Source of the DNA: Megalobrama amblycephala
Lineage: Eukaryota > Chordata > Actinopteri > Cypriniformes > Xenocyprididae
Length of the DNA stretch: 64,000 nucleotides
NCBI RefSeq assembly: GCF_018812025.1
Contig: NC_063062.1
Coordinates: 39,665,496 to 39,729,495, forward strand
Direction of reading: 5' to 3'
The translations under genes and the position numbers were made by a program. Numbering within the stretch: position 1 is the first letter of the stretch; each line of letters opens with the position of its first letter. This document shows positions 1 through 13,535 of this stretch, in pieces. The notes beneath the pieces were generated by a model. That model saw only the letters and a list, made by a program, of their open reading frames with translations, made no database searches and was not told where the DNA came from.

Positions 1-224
1 GTAGCTTGTCAAACTACAGTTTCAGAGTAGCTTCCCCAACACTGCATATAATAGCAAATTGTTTTGTTTCATTGTCAAATCTATTGAATTTGTTCGTTTT
101 AGCTGTTACGGTGTATTGAGAGTCAATGAACAGAAAAGACCTAAAAAGGAAGACATTCACAGGCATTTCTTTTATTCAAGTGGGCTGCTATAAAGAGCCC
201 TGTCAGAGAATGATGTCACATTTA
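1..224. other. Unassigned AT-rich flank
   Basis: I see no gene, RNA or recognisable element in this stretch. It is the sequence into which the TTAA-flanked MITE that follows was inserted. Confidence 0.4.
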
Positions 225-1687
225 TTAACCCTCTGGAGTCTGAGGCTGATTTGGGGCCTGGAGAAGTTTTGACATGCCCTGACATTTGTGCTTTTTTCAG
301 TTGTTCATAAACATATTAATGACAAAAGTGTCATTACACTGTATTCAACACAAACTAGGCTACCATAATATGTGAGGAACATGTATGCACATGTTTGTGT
401 TTTTGAAAAAATAATGTTTATGCATGGTTATTGAAAAAAAAAACTTAAGTCACTGAAATAAGGCCAAAAAAAATATTAAACCTGTGTTCACAAGACTTCT
501 GGGTATTGGAGGTTGTAGACTAGAGTTTTTGCTTCAAAGTGAAAAATGATCCTGCCTACTTGTTCATATAAAACAATATATTGATTTTGTTTTTGTAAGA
601 CACTTTTTGTCAAGAAACACAGTATGTGTGGAGGCGTGAATCTTCATGAATAATGCTGTGATTCGCACCTGAGAAGACAAAGACCTGCATAATGACCTGC
701 ATAATAATAAGGCCTTTCAGTCAGGTAGGCTGTGAAAAAACCTTCTGTGATCATGTCTCAAGCTCATCATGGTGTATATCAAACATACAGAAAAAACAGC
801 AATACTGTGAAATATTATTACAATTTAAAATAGTGGTTTTCTATTATATACTTTAAAATATAATGTATTTCTGTGATGCAAAGTGTCTGAACAATAATGT
901 TACTTCTATGGTATTTCATATAGGCTTTTAGCTTAAAAGCATGCACATTTGAAGAAATATTGATGGATTCTCATATGTTTATGTCAATATTTATTAATAT
1001 TCATTGTCATCACTATGAGCACTGGTGTTTTCAATTCATACTTGCAGCCGGAGGGCGCTCTGTGCACCTTTAGTCCACAAATTCGTCTAAAGAAGAACAG
1101 GACATTCCAGGAACTAACGGCATGTCTTCCAGAGGTCGCTAACCATGGCTTTAACATACAGATAAACACTTTTCAAGACAATAAATACATGATTGCGACG
1201 ATGTATGCATGTATTGCCTCAGAATTTGCGTCTGAATAGCGCTCTCTCCGTGGGCGTGTCCGAATTAGCGGATAATGAGCTGAATCACAGACGTCTGACA
1301 TGTGTCTCTTTTCATACAGATTACATAAACACAGAATGTTTGTTTTCGATTTGACTTACACGATTTAAAACCTGACATTTCAACGTTTCTTTAGACATAA
1401 GTCTAATTTTTTTCTGATTAGTATTCACTAAGTTACAGTTAATTTTCTGAGAACTATCATATTGGACTTCGTTCAGAGGGAGATGACAGATCACGCATCA
1501 TGTTAGTTTTCTTTATTTTGCAAAAAGCACAACATTTTATGTTATACAAATAAAAGAAGATATTCTATAGTTTCAATTGATATATTAATTATGTCTCTAT
1601 GACAAAAAATGACTGAGTATTTTAAGTCTGTTTTGCTGCAATGTGAAAAAAATCCTGCAAAATGCGGCGGCGCGTTTCTCGAGTTAA
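225..1687 (+). mobile_element. piggyBac-like non-autonomous element, copy 1
   Basis: The copy is bounded by TTAA at 225-228 and 1684-1687. Its left terminus reads CCCTCTGGAGTCTGAGG. Its right terminus, read inward, should be a related CTCCCTGAGGTCTGA, but here it has lost about 11 bases just inside the TTAA. Two more copies lie at 8393-9958 (same orientation) and 13971-15578 (inverted) and share nearly the whole interior. TTAA duplication with short CCCT-type inverted termini is the hallmark of the piggyBac superfamily (family knowledge). No transposase frame is present, so it would need a transposase in trans. Small reading frames inside (for example 1015-1239) look incidental. The alternative TTAA superfamily is Kolobok. 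Confidence 0.8.
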
Positions 1688-1689
1688 AG

Positions 1690-1914
1690 TGTTATTTCAT
1701 CCAAAAATGAAAATCAGCACGTATCAAACTGCCAAAATGAGCGCGTATCAAACTGCCAAAGTCACGTGAACCATTGAAATTTCGACACACTTATGATGTA
1801 GTGAAGTTTACTGAAATCGCATGACTTTGGCGCTCCAAACCACTGATTCAAAACAAAAGATTTGTAAAGCTTTCAAGCTTCATGAAGCAGTGTTTTGAAA
1901 TCGCTCATCACTAG
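1690..1914. repeat. Palindromic fish MITE fragment
   Basis: It contains the phrase 'cgtatcaaactgccaaa' twice and ends with a 'gaagcagtgttttgaaatcg' segment running into 'catcacta'. The same words occur at 3893-4063 and 38330-38390, so this is a fragment of an interspersed DNA-transposon-derived repeat. No coding capacity is seen. Confidence 0.5.
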
Positions 1915-2224
1915 TGTGACAAGCAGGGTGGAAGAGAGCCGTGAGGGAATGGTGTGAGGCCGGTGACATGAGTGATAATGAGCATCAGCTGCGTGTTGCA
2001 TCGGCCTCGAATCTCTCACGGAGGAGCTCTGGAAGCATAAAAGGAGGAGCGATGACCGTGAAGGACGAGAGAGGACCAGGCCTGGATTTTACTTTTACGG
2101 TTTTTATGTTTGTGTGGCCAGCAGACTTCCGTGAGGGTTTGCCAGTATTACTTTAGTTTTGTTATTTTTATATATTAAAGTTATGTTAAACATTCGCCGG
2201 TTCCCACCTCCTTCTTCCCATACA
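1915..2224 (+). mobile_element. Probable solo LTR
   Basis: The sequence starts TGTGACAAGC, has a TATA-like box (gcataaaagg, about 2035) and a late AATAAA-like signal (tattaaag, about 2175). It has the GC-richer composition of a retroviral-type promoter, unlike its AT-rich flanks. The right border is approximate and no clean 5-bp duplication was found. A Ty3/gypsy-type solo LTR is the best reading; the element body is absent. Confidence 0.45.
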
Positions 2225-2511
2225 TAAATGAAATACAGCATGAAATATGAACTAAAATGTGCTTTTAATATACTATCTCTGTATTTAAAAAATGTATTTA
2301 GATACCACTTATAGGACATTTGAACTCATAGTGTACTATAAGTGATATCTAAATATATAAACAGTAAAATATTAAAACAGTAATATTGTGAAATATAACT
2401 AAATCCAAAATAATGGTTTTCTATTTTAATATACATTAACATTTAATTTATTTCTGTGATGCAAAGCTGGATTTTCAGCATAATTTCTCCAGTCTTCAGT
2501 GTCACGTGATC
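2225..2511. repeat. Left part of an interspersed DNA repeat
   Basis: From about 2385 the text 'ttatttctgtgatgcaaagc' and the following 'cagtcttcagtgtcacgtgatc' match a very common fish interspersed repeat known to me as non-coding. It resumes at 2976 after a LINE insertion. The part before 2385 is AT-rich and unassigned. Confidence 0.5.
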
Positions 2512-2975
2512 ATTATGTGACATTTTTTATGCCGTGGTTTGCTGGGGTGGGGGGATTTCTGTGAAGGACAAAAACAGACTTGACAAACTGATAAGAAAGT
2601 CAAGCTCAGTTATATGGTGCTCTTTGCCCTCGGTGGATGAAATTGTGCAAACAAGGATGGTAGGGAAATTGTCTTATATCATGAAGTGTGTATCTCAGCC
2701 CCTCCATGATACAGTGCAGGCTATGTGAAGTTCATTTAGTAACAGATTTATCTATCCACGTTGCTCTAAGGAGCATTATAGAAGGTCTTTTTTCCCAACT
2801 GCTGTGAGATTATTTAATCAATTGTGATCATGACTTGTGTTTGATATGTTGTGCTTGGTACGGTTTTTGGGGGCAGTTTTTGTATCTATTGTATTTATTG
2901 TAGTATGTTGTGCTGCTGTGACAAGTTAATTTCCCCTCTAGGGATTAATAAAGTAATCAATCAATCAATCAATTC
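2512..2975 (+). pseudogene. 3' end of a LINE reverse-transcriptase ORF plus tail
   Basis: A frame beginning at 2534 encodes the C-terminal part of a non-LTR retrotransposon polymerase, with the conserved tryptophan-glycine (CWGGG), NRLDKLIRKSSSV and, after a stop at 2726, a HYRRSFFPTAVRLFNQ ending. A 3' UTR with a polyadenylation-like 'attaataaag' and an (ATCA)n tail at 2955-2972 follows. Most of the element is missing by 5' truncation, as is usual for LINE copies. It sits inside an older DNA repeat whose halves lie at 2385-2511 and 2976-3260. It is not expected to be functional. The family is jockey/RTE-like in broad terms; I cannot name it more closely. Confidence 0.7.
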
Positions 2976-3450
2976 AGAAGTCATTCTAATATGCTAATTT
3001 AACAATCAATTATCAATGTTGGGAACAGTTGTGCTGCTTAATATTTTTTATAACTTGTGATACTTTTTTCAGGATTCTTTGATGAATGCAAATATTAAGA
3101 ACAGCATTTAATTAAATTAAAAATCTTTTGTAACAATATACACTACTATTCAAAATTGTGGGGTCAGTCATTTTTTTTTCTTTTTTTGAAAGCAATTAAT
3201 ACTTTTATTCATCAACTATGTGTGAAATTGATAAAAAGTTATATTAAAGTGGAATTGTTAGAAAAGATTAGAGAAGATTTATTTTGAATAAATGCTGTTG
3301 TTTTTTTTTTTTTTTTTTTTTTTTACTTTTTATTCATCAATGAATCCTGAAAAAAGTATTACAGGTTCCAAAAAAAAAAAAAAAAATTAAATTAAGCAGG
3401 ACAACAATGTTTCCAACATTGATAATAACTGAGTATCAAATCATATTATT
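2976..3450. repeat. Imperfect inverted repeat with poly(T) core
   Basis: The phrase around 3000-3120 (missing-base variants of 'cagttgtgctgcttaatatt' and 'caggattctttgatgaat') recurs in reverse complement at 3325-3425. A poly(T) run lies at 3300-3324 and a poly(A) run at 3370-3387. It reads as two opposed copies of the same interspersed repeat. No coding sequence. Confidence 0.55.
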
Positions 3451-3690
3451 TATTATTTTACATATTAATTTACATATTACTAAATTAAAATTAATTGAAT
3501 GTGAAAAATAAATGTTTTTCATGTTATGACCAAACAAAATGTTTATATTTATGTTTGTATTGATACATTTTATATAAATATTTTACATTTATATACATTT
3601 CCCAAAATTTCCAGTTAATTCCCATAAAATCTCCTAAATTCCCATAAATTCCTATTAAGTTTCTAAATTGGAATATTTCCAAAATTCCCC
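3451..3690. other. AT-rich spacer
   Basis: Very AT-rich sequence with short direct repetitions of 'aattcccataaa' (3605-3660). I see no gene. Confidence 0.35.
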
Positions 3691-4180
3691 AGGTTATAGG
3701 GTTAGTTCACCCAAAAATGAAAATTCTGCCATTAATTACTCACCCTCATGTTGTTCTACACCCGTAAGACCTTCGTTCATCTTTGGAACACAAATTAAGA
3801 TATTTTTGATGAAATCCGATGGCTCAGTGAGGCCTGCATTCAAAGCAATGACATTTCCTCTCTGAAGATCCATAAAGGTACTAAAAACAATATAGTGATG
3901 GGCCGATTTCAAAACACTGCTTCGGAGGTTTGCGAATCGAATCAGTGACTTGGATCTCCTATCAAACAGCTAAACTGCTGAAATCATGTGACTTTGGCAC
4001 TCCGAGTCACACTGATTCAATTTGCAAAGCTCCAAAGCAGTGTTTTGAAATTGCCCATTGCTATATTGTTGAAAAGTCATTATTTTGTTCTTTTGGTGCA
4101 CAAAAACTATTCTCGTTGCTTTACAATATTAAGGTAGAACCACTGAACTCACATGAACTGATTTAAATATGTTTTAGTAG
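3691..4180 (+). mobile_element. Truncated palindromic MITE ('ttagttcaccc' type)
   Basis: It begins 'gggttagttcacccaaaaat', a terminus common to large palindromic teleost MITEs. The central segment 3893-4063 is itself an inverted repeat: TAGTGATGGGCC..AAAACACTGCTT is mirrored by AAGCAGTGTTTTGAAATTGCCC..GCTA, and the flanking AACAATA/TATTGTT extends the palindrome. The right half fades out after 4180, so the element is 3'-truncated. The open frames here are incidental. Confidence 0.6.
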
Positions 4181-4796
4181 CTTATGGTTTAGACACTATT
4201 ACAAGAGAGGTATAAACAGAAAATCACAACATACAGTATGTTGGACATGATCATTACATTATAAAGAGGAGCAATTTTTCTACTGAATTGGGATATTTAC
4301 TTCTCCAGTGCCCAGTTGTGTAAAACACCTCAAGTTTTTCCCTTAAGTATGAGACTTAAGGCATGGTTTCCCCTTACCTATGGGCATGACTTAAGGGTGT
4401 TGCATATAAAGTCTTTGATATAACAAAGACTGTAGAATAACACAAGATGCATCACTCGTATTGTTTTGAATGGGAGAAAGCACATTAGTTTGATCCAGCC
4501 TGAAAAATACATTTTTTTTTTTGTCATGATTTGAGCATTTAGAAACAACATTTATGAGACAGTTGTTGTCAGACTTCATTGGTGGTTTCAAATATTAAAT
4601 TTAATCGAAAGCTTGGCAAACAGCTTTGGAGAATTTGATGTTTCCCCATTCAAAGAGATAGGAGCTGCACTTGAATGTCTGAGAGGCATTTCAGTATTAC
4701 AGATACAATGTTTATTTTAAGCTTAGTTTCAAATGTTGTTTACTCATTTTGATCGCGGCTACCGCAGCATCTGTATAAAGTTAACTTTCACATAAA

Positions 4797-4798
<2 letters not shown>
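4181..4798. other. Unassigned stretch
   Basis: I see no gene or recognisable element here. Confidence 0.3.

Positions 4799-4855
<57 letters not shown>
4799..4855. repeat. Microsatellite (CA)n-(TA)n
   Basis: A run of about 12 CA units is followed directly by about 15 TA units. It is a simple length-variable repeat. Confidence 0.95.
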
Positions 4856-4858
<3 letters not shown>

Positions 4859-4920
4859 GCCCCCTCATTTTTATATGGGGCCCCCCAAACATAAAATTCT
4901 GGCTATGCCACTGCTATGAG

Positions 4921-7191
4921 AAGGGGCAAAGAAAAACAAATTCAAAATTTGAATAACAAATAACAGAAGAACTTAACACTTTAATTTAAAAAAAACACTC
5001 TGTCAGAAGATGAAAATACTAAAATACATAAACTCAATCTAGAAATAGATCATCTGTATTCAGATTTAGCTATAGGAGCCTATGTGAGGTCAAGGGCCAA
5101 ATGGTTTGAGGAAGGAGAAAAAAATACTAGTTATTTTTTTTCTCTAGAAAGAAGAAATTATGCAAGAAACTCTATCTCATCTTTAAAAATAAATGAAAAG
5201 ATTTCCAGTAACCCTTCAGATGTAGCATCCTTTGTATATTCTTTTTATGAAAAACTATATACTTCACATACTGATGATGGAAAAATAAGTACATTTTTAC
5301 ATACAGTTGAATAATTTGTTCCAGTAGCTTCTAATGATTATAGAGATTTATGTGAGGAAGATATTTTTAAAGCTGAAATTTCTAAAGCTCTTTTTTCCAT
5401 AAAAAAAAGGCAAAGCCCCAGGAACAGATGGGTTAACTGTTGAATTTTACTGTGCCTTTTGGGAACTGATAGAAAATGCTTTATATGGCATGTATAAAGA
5501 GTGCTTAGAAAATAAAGAAATGAGCACAACAATGAAACAAGGTGTTATTAGCTTAATTCTAAAACCTGATAAAGATCCCTTACTTACTGATAATTGGAGA
5601 CCAATTACTTTATTAAATGTTGACCTTAAAATCTTAGCTTTAGTATATGCAACCAGACTGAAAAGGTTTACAAAACATAATTAGTGAATTTCAAACAGGA
5701 TTTATGGCTAAACGTCACATTAGTTCCAACATTAGGCTTGTATTAGACTTGTTAGATTATAATCACTTTGTTAATCCAGATGCACTCATTTTGTTTCTCG
5801 ACTTTTATAAGGCGTTTGACACAATAGAGCACAATTTTTTATTGCTTTCAGCTTTGGTAGCAAATTCATTCAAACGGTTCAAATGTTTTATGGAGGCATT
5901 AATAGTTCAATTATTAAACAAACTAATACTTCTAGAAGATTTTTTATTAAGAGAGGGGTAAGACAGGGTTGCCCAATTTCCCCCTTTTTTTATTTTGATT
6001 GTAGTGGAGCTGTTATCAATCAGTATAGTTAAAAACCCAGGTTTTTGTGGTATAACATTATTTAATAAAGAAATAAAAATTTCACAATTAGCTGATGATA
6101 CAACTTTTTTTTTAAAAAGAGTCAAATCAGTTGGTCACAGTTCCCTCTGTTCCTGGACTCCATCTTCCATGATCCTCCTGTTGCCACACCTGCACTCACT
6201 TCCTTGTCATCTCCCATCATCATGGATTTCCTGCACCTGTTCCTGGTCATCTGCACTCCCTTTATAATGGACTCACTCCCTTCATTCCCGGTCTGTTCTT
6301 ATTGTTAGTTAGAAGTGTTTGGTTGTATGTCTGCTCCTTTGTGTATTAAAATACCCATTATTGTGGATTTCCGTGAATGCCTCGTCTTTACTACAGCCTC
6401 ACGTAACGTCAGTAAGGCAATTAAATTAGTTCAGACTTTTTCTGATGCCTCAGGTCTCTGTTTAAACCTCACTAAATGTGAAATTCTTCCTGTACACGAC
6501 TCATCTGAACAATCAATGTTTAACATTCCAGTAAAGGATTGTGTCAAGTATTTAGGTATTTATATATCTAAAGACTTGTCAGTTAGGCAGCAATTTAATT
6601 TTAACAACAAAATTAAGAAAACAAAATTGATTTTTGATAATTGGTTACGGAGAGATTTGTCAACTTTAGGAAGAGTTCTGTTATCGAAGGCAGAAGGTTT
6701 GTCTAGGTTTATTTTTCCTGGCCTTTCTTTATTCGCTCAGGATTCTACCTGTAAAGAAATTAATAGGTTGCTGGTTAATTTTTGTTGGAAAAACAAACAC
6801 CACCATGTTAAATCTATATTAGCAGGGAAGAAACCTGAAGGAGGTTTTGAAATGTTGGACTATGTGGATATAAATAATAATTTTAAGATCAATTGGATCA
6901 AAAAGTGTATTGGTGATCCTGATTCTATTTGGTTTTTCATTCCTCATAATGTTTTTAAGAAAGTGGGTGGTCTTAATTTTCTTTTATCCTGTAATTTTTT
7001 GCCTGCCAAATTACCCATAAAATTGTCTAAATTTCATGACCAAGCCCTCTTAGCATGTGTTTTGTACATAATTTCTCCTCACAGAATGAAAATTTTGAAT
7101 AACGAATTTATTACAATTAAAGGCAAGAGTATATATTTGGAGAAATTGTTGGATCATGGTTTATATTACTTGGGTGAGCTCGTTGGGAAGT
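4921..7191 (+). pseudogene. Decayed L1/Tx1-like LINE ORF2 (reverse transcriptase)
   Basis: Successive frames give, in order: a linker region with the RSRAKWFEEGEKNTSYFF motif (5084-5314); RT segments with NWRPITLLNVDLKIL (5600-5640), FLDFYKAFDTIEHNF (5794-5840) and the catalytic-type QLADDTTFF box (about 6086-6115); then, after an inserted LTR, the long C-terminal frame 6409-7191 with SGLCLNLTKCEI, KYLGIYI and a W-rich tail. This order is that of L1-clade ORF2 downstream of its endonuclease, which is missing. At least three frame changes plus stops break it. Removing the LTR and one TCAGT copy rejoins the frame at 6127/6413. It is plainly a dead, 5'-truncated copy. The 3' end is cut where the degenerate repeat domain begins. 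Confidence 0.85.
6132..6408 (+). mobile_element. Solo LTR inside the LINE
   Basis: A 277-bp block interrupts the RT frame of the L1-like LINE and is flanked by TCAGT on both sides (6127-6131 and 6409-6413). It has a TATA-like 'ctttataatgg' (6260) and an AATAAA-like 'gtattaaaata' (6342). Its first ~140 bases match 62928-63066. A 5-bp duplication around a promoter-plus-polyA block identifies an LTR left after LTR-LTR recombination. The ends (TGGTCAC..CGTAACG) have drifted from the usual TG..CA. Confidence 0.8.
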
Positions 7192-8392
<1,201 letters not shown>

Positions 8393-9958
8393 TTAATCCT
8401 CTGGAGTCTGAGGCTGATTTGGGGCCTGGAGAAGTTTTGACATGCCCTAACATTTGTGCTTTTTTCAGTTGTTCATAAACATATTAATGGAAAAAGTCAT
8501 TACACTGTATTCAGCACAAACTAGGCTACAATAATATGTGAGGAACATGTATGTACATGTTTGTGTTTTTGAAGGAATAACATTTATGCGTGGTTATTGA
8601 AAAAACAAAAAACTTAAGTCACTGAAATAAGGCCAAAAAAAGTATAGTAAATCTGTGTTTACAATACTTTAGGGTATTGGAGGTTGTAGACTAGAGTTTT
8701 TGCTTCAAAATTATGTAAAAATTATGCTGCCTACTCCTTCATATAAAACAATATATTGATTTAGTTTTTGTAAGACACTTTTTGCCAAGAAACACAGTAT
8801 GCATGGAGGCGTGAATCACCACTGAATAATGGGCCATTCTCACCTGAGAAGACAAAAGAATTGCATAGTAATGAGCTGAAATGACTTGCATATTAATGAG
8901 GCATTTCAGTCAGGTAGGCTGTGAAAAAAACCTTCTGTGATGTCTCAAGCTCATCATGATATATGAAACATACAGAAAAATATTATTACAATATAAAGTA
9001 ATGGTTTTATATTATACTTTAAAATATAATGTATTTCTGTGATGCAAAGAGTCTGAATATAGGCTTTTAGTTTAAAAGCATGCACATTTGGAGAAATATT
9101 GGATTCTCATATGCTTATGTCAATTTTCTATACAGAGGAGTTATATTTATTTAATATTCATTGTCATTACTATGAGCGCTGGTGTTTTCAATTCATACTT
9201 GAAGTCAGAGGGCGCTCTCTGTGCATTTTTAGTCCACAAATTCATCTAAAAGAAGAAGAGGCTATTCCATGAATAGAGTTTCCAATTCATACTGCAGCCG
9301 GAGGGCGCTAAAGAAACAAAAACTCATCTAAAATTCATCTATAGAAGAAAAGAAAAAAAGGAACTAACTGCATGTCTTCTAGAGCTCCCTAACCATGACT
9401 TTTACATCCAGATAAACACTTTTCAAGACAATAAATACACGATTGAGACGATGAATGCATGTATTGCCTCTGAATTTGCGTCTGAATAGCGCTGGCTCCG
9501 TGGGCGTGGCCGCATTAGCGGATAATGAGCTGAATCACGGACTTCTGACATGGCTCTCTTTTCATACAGATTACATAAACACAGAAGGTTTGTTTTTGAT
9601 TTGACTTACATGATTTAATACCTGACATCTTAAATTTTTTTTAGACATAAGTGTAATTTTTCTGTGATTAGTATTCACTAAGTTACAGTTCATTTTCTGA
9701 GAACTATCAGATTGGACTTCGTTCAGAGGGAGAGGACAGATCATACATCATTTTAGTTTTCTTTATTTTGCAAAAAGCACAACATTTTGTTTTTACTCTG
9801 AGTGTATACAAATAAAAGAAGATATTCTATAGTTTAAATTGATATATTACTTATGTCTCTATGACAAAAAATGACAGAGTATTTTAAGTCTGTTTTGCTG
9901 CAATGTGAAAAAAACCCTGCAAAACGCGCCGGCGTGTTTTCAGACCTCAGAGAGTTAA
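8393..9958 (+). mobile_element. piggyBac-like non-autonomous element, copy 2
   Basis: Bounded by TTAA at 8393-8396 and 9955-9958, with termini CCTCTGGAGTCTGAGG (left) and an intact right end that reads ctcagagag into TTAA. The interior matches copy 1 throughout. Around 9178-9305 the phrase 'caattcatact..gagggcgct' with 'gtccacaaattcatct' is partly duplicated, as in copy 3 but not in copy 1, so copies 2 and 3 share a subfamily. It has no transposase. Confidence 0.85.
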
Positions 9959-10873
9959 AAGAACTTTTGATTTCATCCTTCTTCATGCATTAAATTAAGG
10001 AGGGAAAATCTTTGTTCTACAAGCCGCAGGAAGGTTTATAAAAAGTGTAGACCTTGTTTTTCCTGTATAGCTTTCCTGAGCATGTAGACAGTAAAGTTAG
10101 AAGGGGTTCTTTTGGGCAAAATAACTTTAGCATTAGGTTGGCTAGTTCTCAAAACATGCAGGCTGCTTTATGGCCGCTATTTTGTAGCCTCCTATGTTAG
10201 AGTAGCTTCTCAGCTAATACTTTAGTTTGGTTTGAGTTAGCACTCGTCGCTTCAGTTATTTGTGTGCAGGATGGCTTATTGGCCGCCTGACACTGTTTGC
10301 TTGCAGTGCTTCATTTTCTCCTCATATTTGAAGGATTCAAAATGAAGCCCAAGCTTTGCTTGGCCCGGTAGGCCTTAGCTAGCAGCTAGGCTAGAGCTAG
10401 GTTTAGGTGTTTGTTTGCTACATTACCCTTATTATTGCTATACCCATGAGGTTGTAAAGTTCCTAGTTCTGGCCTCCTCCTGAGGGAGTTGCGGGCCATA
10501 TGCCCATTTCCCCTTCGATGTGAAGATGTAGGTGCTATGGCTGAGGTTAACAGCTAAGGTTATAGGCTGTTATTAGCCTTCCTGGTGCTGTTTTTCCCAG
10601 GTGGTAGGCCCTTATCTTTGAGGAGATAAGTTATGCAGTGGTGATAGGCCCCACTTTTAAGAACTTTTATCATGCTTATAATGTCTTCACATGAGCCCCT
10701 TGAATTATATTCAAGTTTGAGCATACGGTGCTAAATGTTTTTAGCTTTCGGTCTCAAGGGTTCAATACAGATCTCAGATCTGTTTTTTGAAATCATTTAT
10801 CCTGTTTGGATGGCATGTATTACAAAGCATTTGCATTTGCTTTGGGTTCTAAGCTTTAGCCCTACATACTTTC
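9959..10873. repeat. Degenerate repeat domain, segment 2
   Basis: It continues the tract of 7192-8392. Short palindrome-like words built on GGCC recur: 'gttgcgggccatatgccc' (10488), 'ggttataggctgttattagcc' (10558), 'gtggtaggcccttat' (10601), 'gtgataggcccc' (10642). No gene is visible. Confidence 0.5.
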
Positions 10874-10881
10874 AATATATG

Positions 10882-12321
10882 CAGGGGCGGACTGGCCATC
10901 TGTGTGATCTGGAGAATCACAGAACTGCCGGGGCGGGCCGGCCCACCACTCGCCACGCACGCAGTCATCATCTGTTTTTTTCCCCCACTAATCTGTTTCA
11001 CACTCCAGTACTGTAGGTGGCAGCAATGCACCTTTAAGTTGGATGCCAGCTGCACTGGCCGTGGCCACCAAGTAAGCAGCAAAGACGTTAGCCCACCCCC
11101 TCTAACCGGCCCGCAACTGATCTCAAAAATAAAACATAATCCGGCCCGCTAAATTATTATTATTATTATTATTCTCTAGTTGCTACCTGTCTGATATGCA
11201 AAGAAAAAGTCGTCGTTCTAAGGGGTCATTCACATATCGCGTCACATAAGCGGCCGCGCCGCATTCTCCTTCTTTCCAATGCGCTTTCGCTCCAGTGGCG
11301 TCTGTTGTTGCTATGCAACCATGAGCCGCGCTCTCAATCGCTTCTATTATGAGCGCGCTTGCCTAAATTACAGTAAAAGCACTCGACTTTAAGTCATGAG
11401 CGCCGATTTAAACCACCGAAACGCGTCCGATGCAGCCATTAAACGTTACCGATGCTCAAACGGCATCTTGGACAAATGTCTCTCAGCTGTGTGAGCACAA
11501 GCGCTGTCAGGTGTCTGTCAAGAAACAGAAGAGTGTACAAATGTATTCAGGGATTGTATTTGTTCAGTACAGTGTTGTTCAGTACAAGATTTTAATGTTA
11601 TTTAAGCTAACATAAAGTAAGGGAAAATACTTCCACTAGATGTTAAAAACTAATAATGTATGTAACAATGAAAGATTTTTATTTTTTTGGCAAAATAAAG
11701 TTGATATATAGCTCCAGTTTTTTTGTTTATTTCTGACCCCTCCACGCCACAAGTGTTGCTGGTTTTGTTCCTAAATTACAGATTTTTTATTCTATATATC
11801 TTGTTGGATGTGAGAAGTCGCACCAGACTATTTCAATTAATAGTATTATATTAGTAATAGTATTATATAATTATATTACACTCTGTAACAATGAGAGAGA
11901 CACTGCTGTTTACATTTAGTATGGTAAATAAGATATTTATAGTATAGGTATAAAAAATATTTTAGTAGGCCTAATGAAATTTGAAGTAAATGAGAAATAA
12001 TGCAAAGGAAGTACATTTTCTGAAATGTTGAAGGATAATATGGCCCTCCTATGAGGTGGCAATCACAGAAACGGCAATTTGAGTTTGAGACCCCTGCTAT
12101 ATGAGTATTCAAGTTAATCTAATATGCTTTTAACACAACATCTAGTCAACATCAGTGCTATTGCTATAATTTGGATGGTATAGTATCATGAGCCACAATT
12201 AAAGTCTTGTGACACTCATGCCAGGCGTTATTGTTGTTGTTGTCGAGTTTCCGCACGCCGATTGCTTTGGGCCGGGCCTAGTCAAAGTCCAGGGCCGTTT
12301 CTTAGTCCCAGTCCGTCCCTG
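10882..12321. mobile_element. Non-autonomous hAT element
   Basis: Terminal inverted repeats CAGGGGCGGACTGG (left) and CAGGGACGGACTGG (right, read inward) are flanked by a perfect 8-bp duplication AATATATG (10874-10881 and 12322-12329). An 8-bp duplication with CAGGG-type ends is diagnostic of hAT. The 1440-bp interior holds a short (ATT)n run at 11153-11174 and no transposase frame. It inserted into the degenerate repeat tract, which resumes exactly on the other side. Confidence 0.9.
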
Positions 12322-12329
12322 AATATATG

Positions 12330-13535
12330 TGAGCTTACTCTAGTGCTGCCACAGGTTAGCGCCTGTTTCTGTGATAGCAGGCTGTGATTAGCCTCTATCT
12401 ATGAACGTGGTGTTTTGTTGTATTCCCAGGTTAGGGTTTGTGTTTCACTGAGTGCATCACCTGTTGGATTGCACACTCAGGTTGAGTGTAGAGAGACTTA
12501 TTCTGGTTAGAATAGTATGATCTCTGCTAGCTCCCAGTCGATCATGACCACAGCAGCTGTTTTACATATGCTGTTAGATTGTTGGCTCTCTTTTGGTAGT
12601 CTCTCTCTTGATACAGCTTGTTTCTGGGCGCTGTTGGTTTATGATCGTGAGTTTGCCCACTTAGTTTAGCACTGCCTCAGGCTTATGCTCATGTTGTTTG
12701 AGGTAGCAGGCCTTGCAGGCCTTCCTTAGACCATGATAGCATATTATGTGTACTGGGTACATTGCCTGTTGGAATGTGTACACCTAAGCTCAGATTGTGT
12801 AAGCTAGTTACCCTCAGTAAACTTTAGGGTTTAGTGCTGGTCCCTTTTTTGAGCTCGGGTCTTGTATATGACCACTGGCTGGAGCCACATGGTGCTAAAA
12901 GTAGTAGGCCTTGCCAGGCCTCCTTTGTAGCCTCTGTGTTGGCCCAGCCGGGTTGGTTTTGTCTTTTGTTGGTTTTTCCATAGTTGAGTCTTGTCTTATG
13001 ACTCACGCCACCATCGCCCACGCCCACGCCCACCTCTGTATGAGTAGGCCCTAGGTCAGGCCTCTCGTAGAGTTCTGCGGTGCAGTGTGTACTTCTCTTA
13101 CCTAAGGGTTTTCTCAAGTACTTGGCCTGCTGGCTGGTTTTAATCATGAAGCTACCACTGGCTGATGCCATGTGTTCATGGAGGTCGAAGGCCCCAACAG
13201 GGCCTCCTTTCAGTCTGCATGCTGGCACAGCGTTGTGTGAGCTTCTATGTGACTCATCACCATGAATGGGTCATGACTGCCACTAGCTGACACCACGTGT
13301 GTACAGGTTGTAGCCTTCGCAGGCCTCCTATGTATCACGCTGGAGTTTGGCTTTGTACTCCTCTTGCTTAGAGAGTAAAAGGTGCTTTTACTGAGTACAT
13401 TTTCTGAGTGGCTTGCCTCTCAAGGTGAGTTTTTGTGTTAAAACCAACTGTTTGTCTGATTTTATGCATTTGCTTCCTTGAGCTTGGTTTCCTTTAGCTC
13501 TAGTTGAGCTAAGTAGCTATCTTATTTATGATGAT
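12330..13535. repeat. Degenerate repeat domain, segment 3
   Basis: Units of roughly 100-150 bp recur with two recognisable blocks. One is a 'CCACTGGCTGATGCCACRTG'-like block (12871, 13147, 13278). The other is an inverted-repeat block, GTAGGCCTTGCCAGGCCTCC-like (12714, 12898, 13045, 13184, 13306). A third word, 'gtactcctcttgcttagaga' (13350), reappears at 24092. The same blocks continue at 23380-25000 beyond the LINE insertion. No coding function is seen. Confidence 0.6.

Noticed and set aside
984..1239. Overlapping short frames on both strands in the first MITE
   Set aside because: The same region in the other two copies has different frames and stops; the sequence is a non-coding MITE interior.
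12824..13228. 134-codon minus-strand frame
   Set aside because: It covers the degenerate repeat tract, has no recognisable domain, and its GC-rich repeated words explain the lack of stops.
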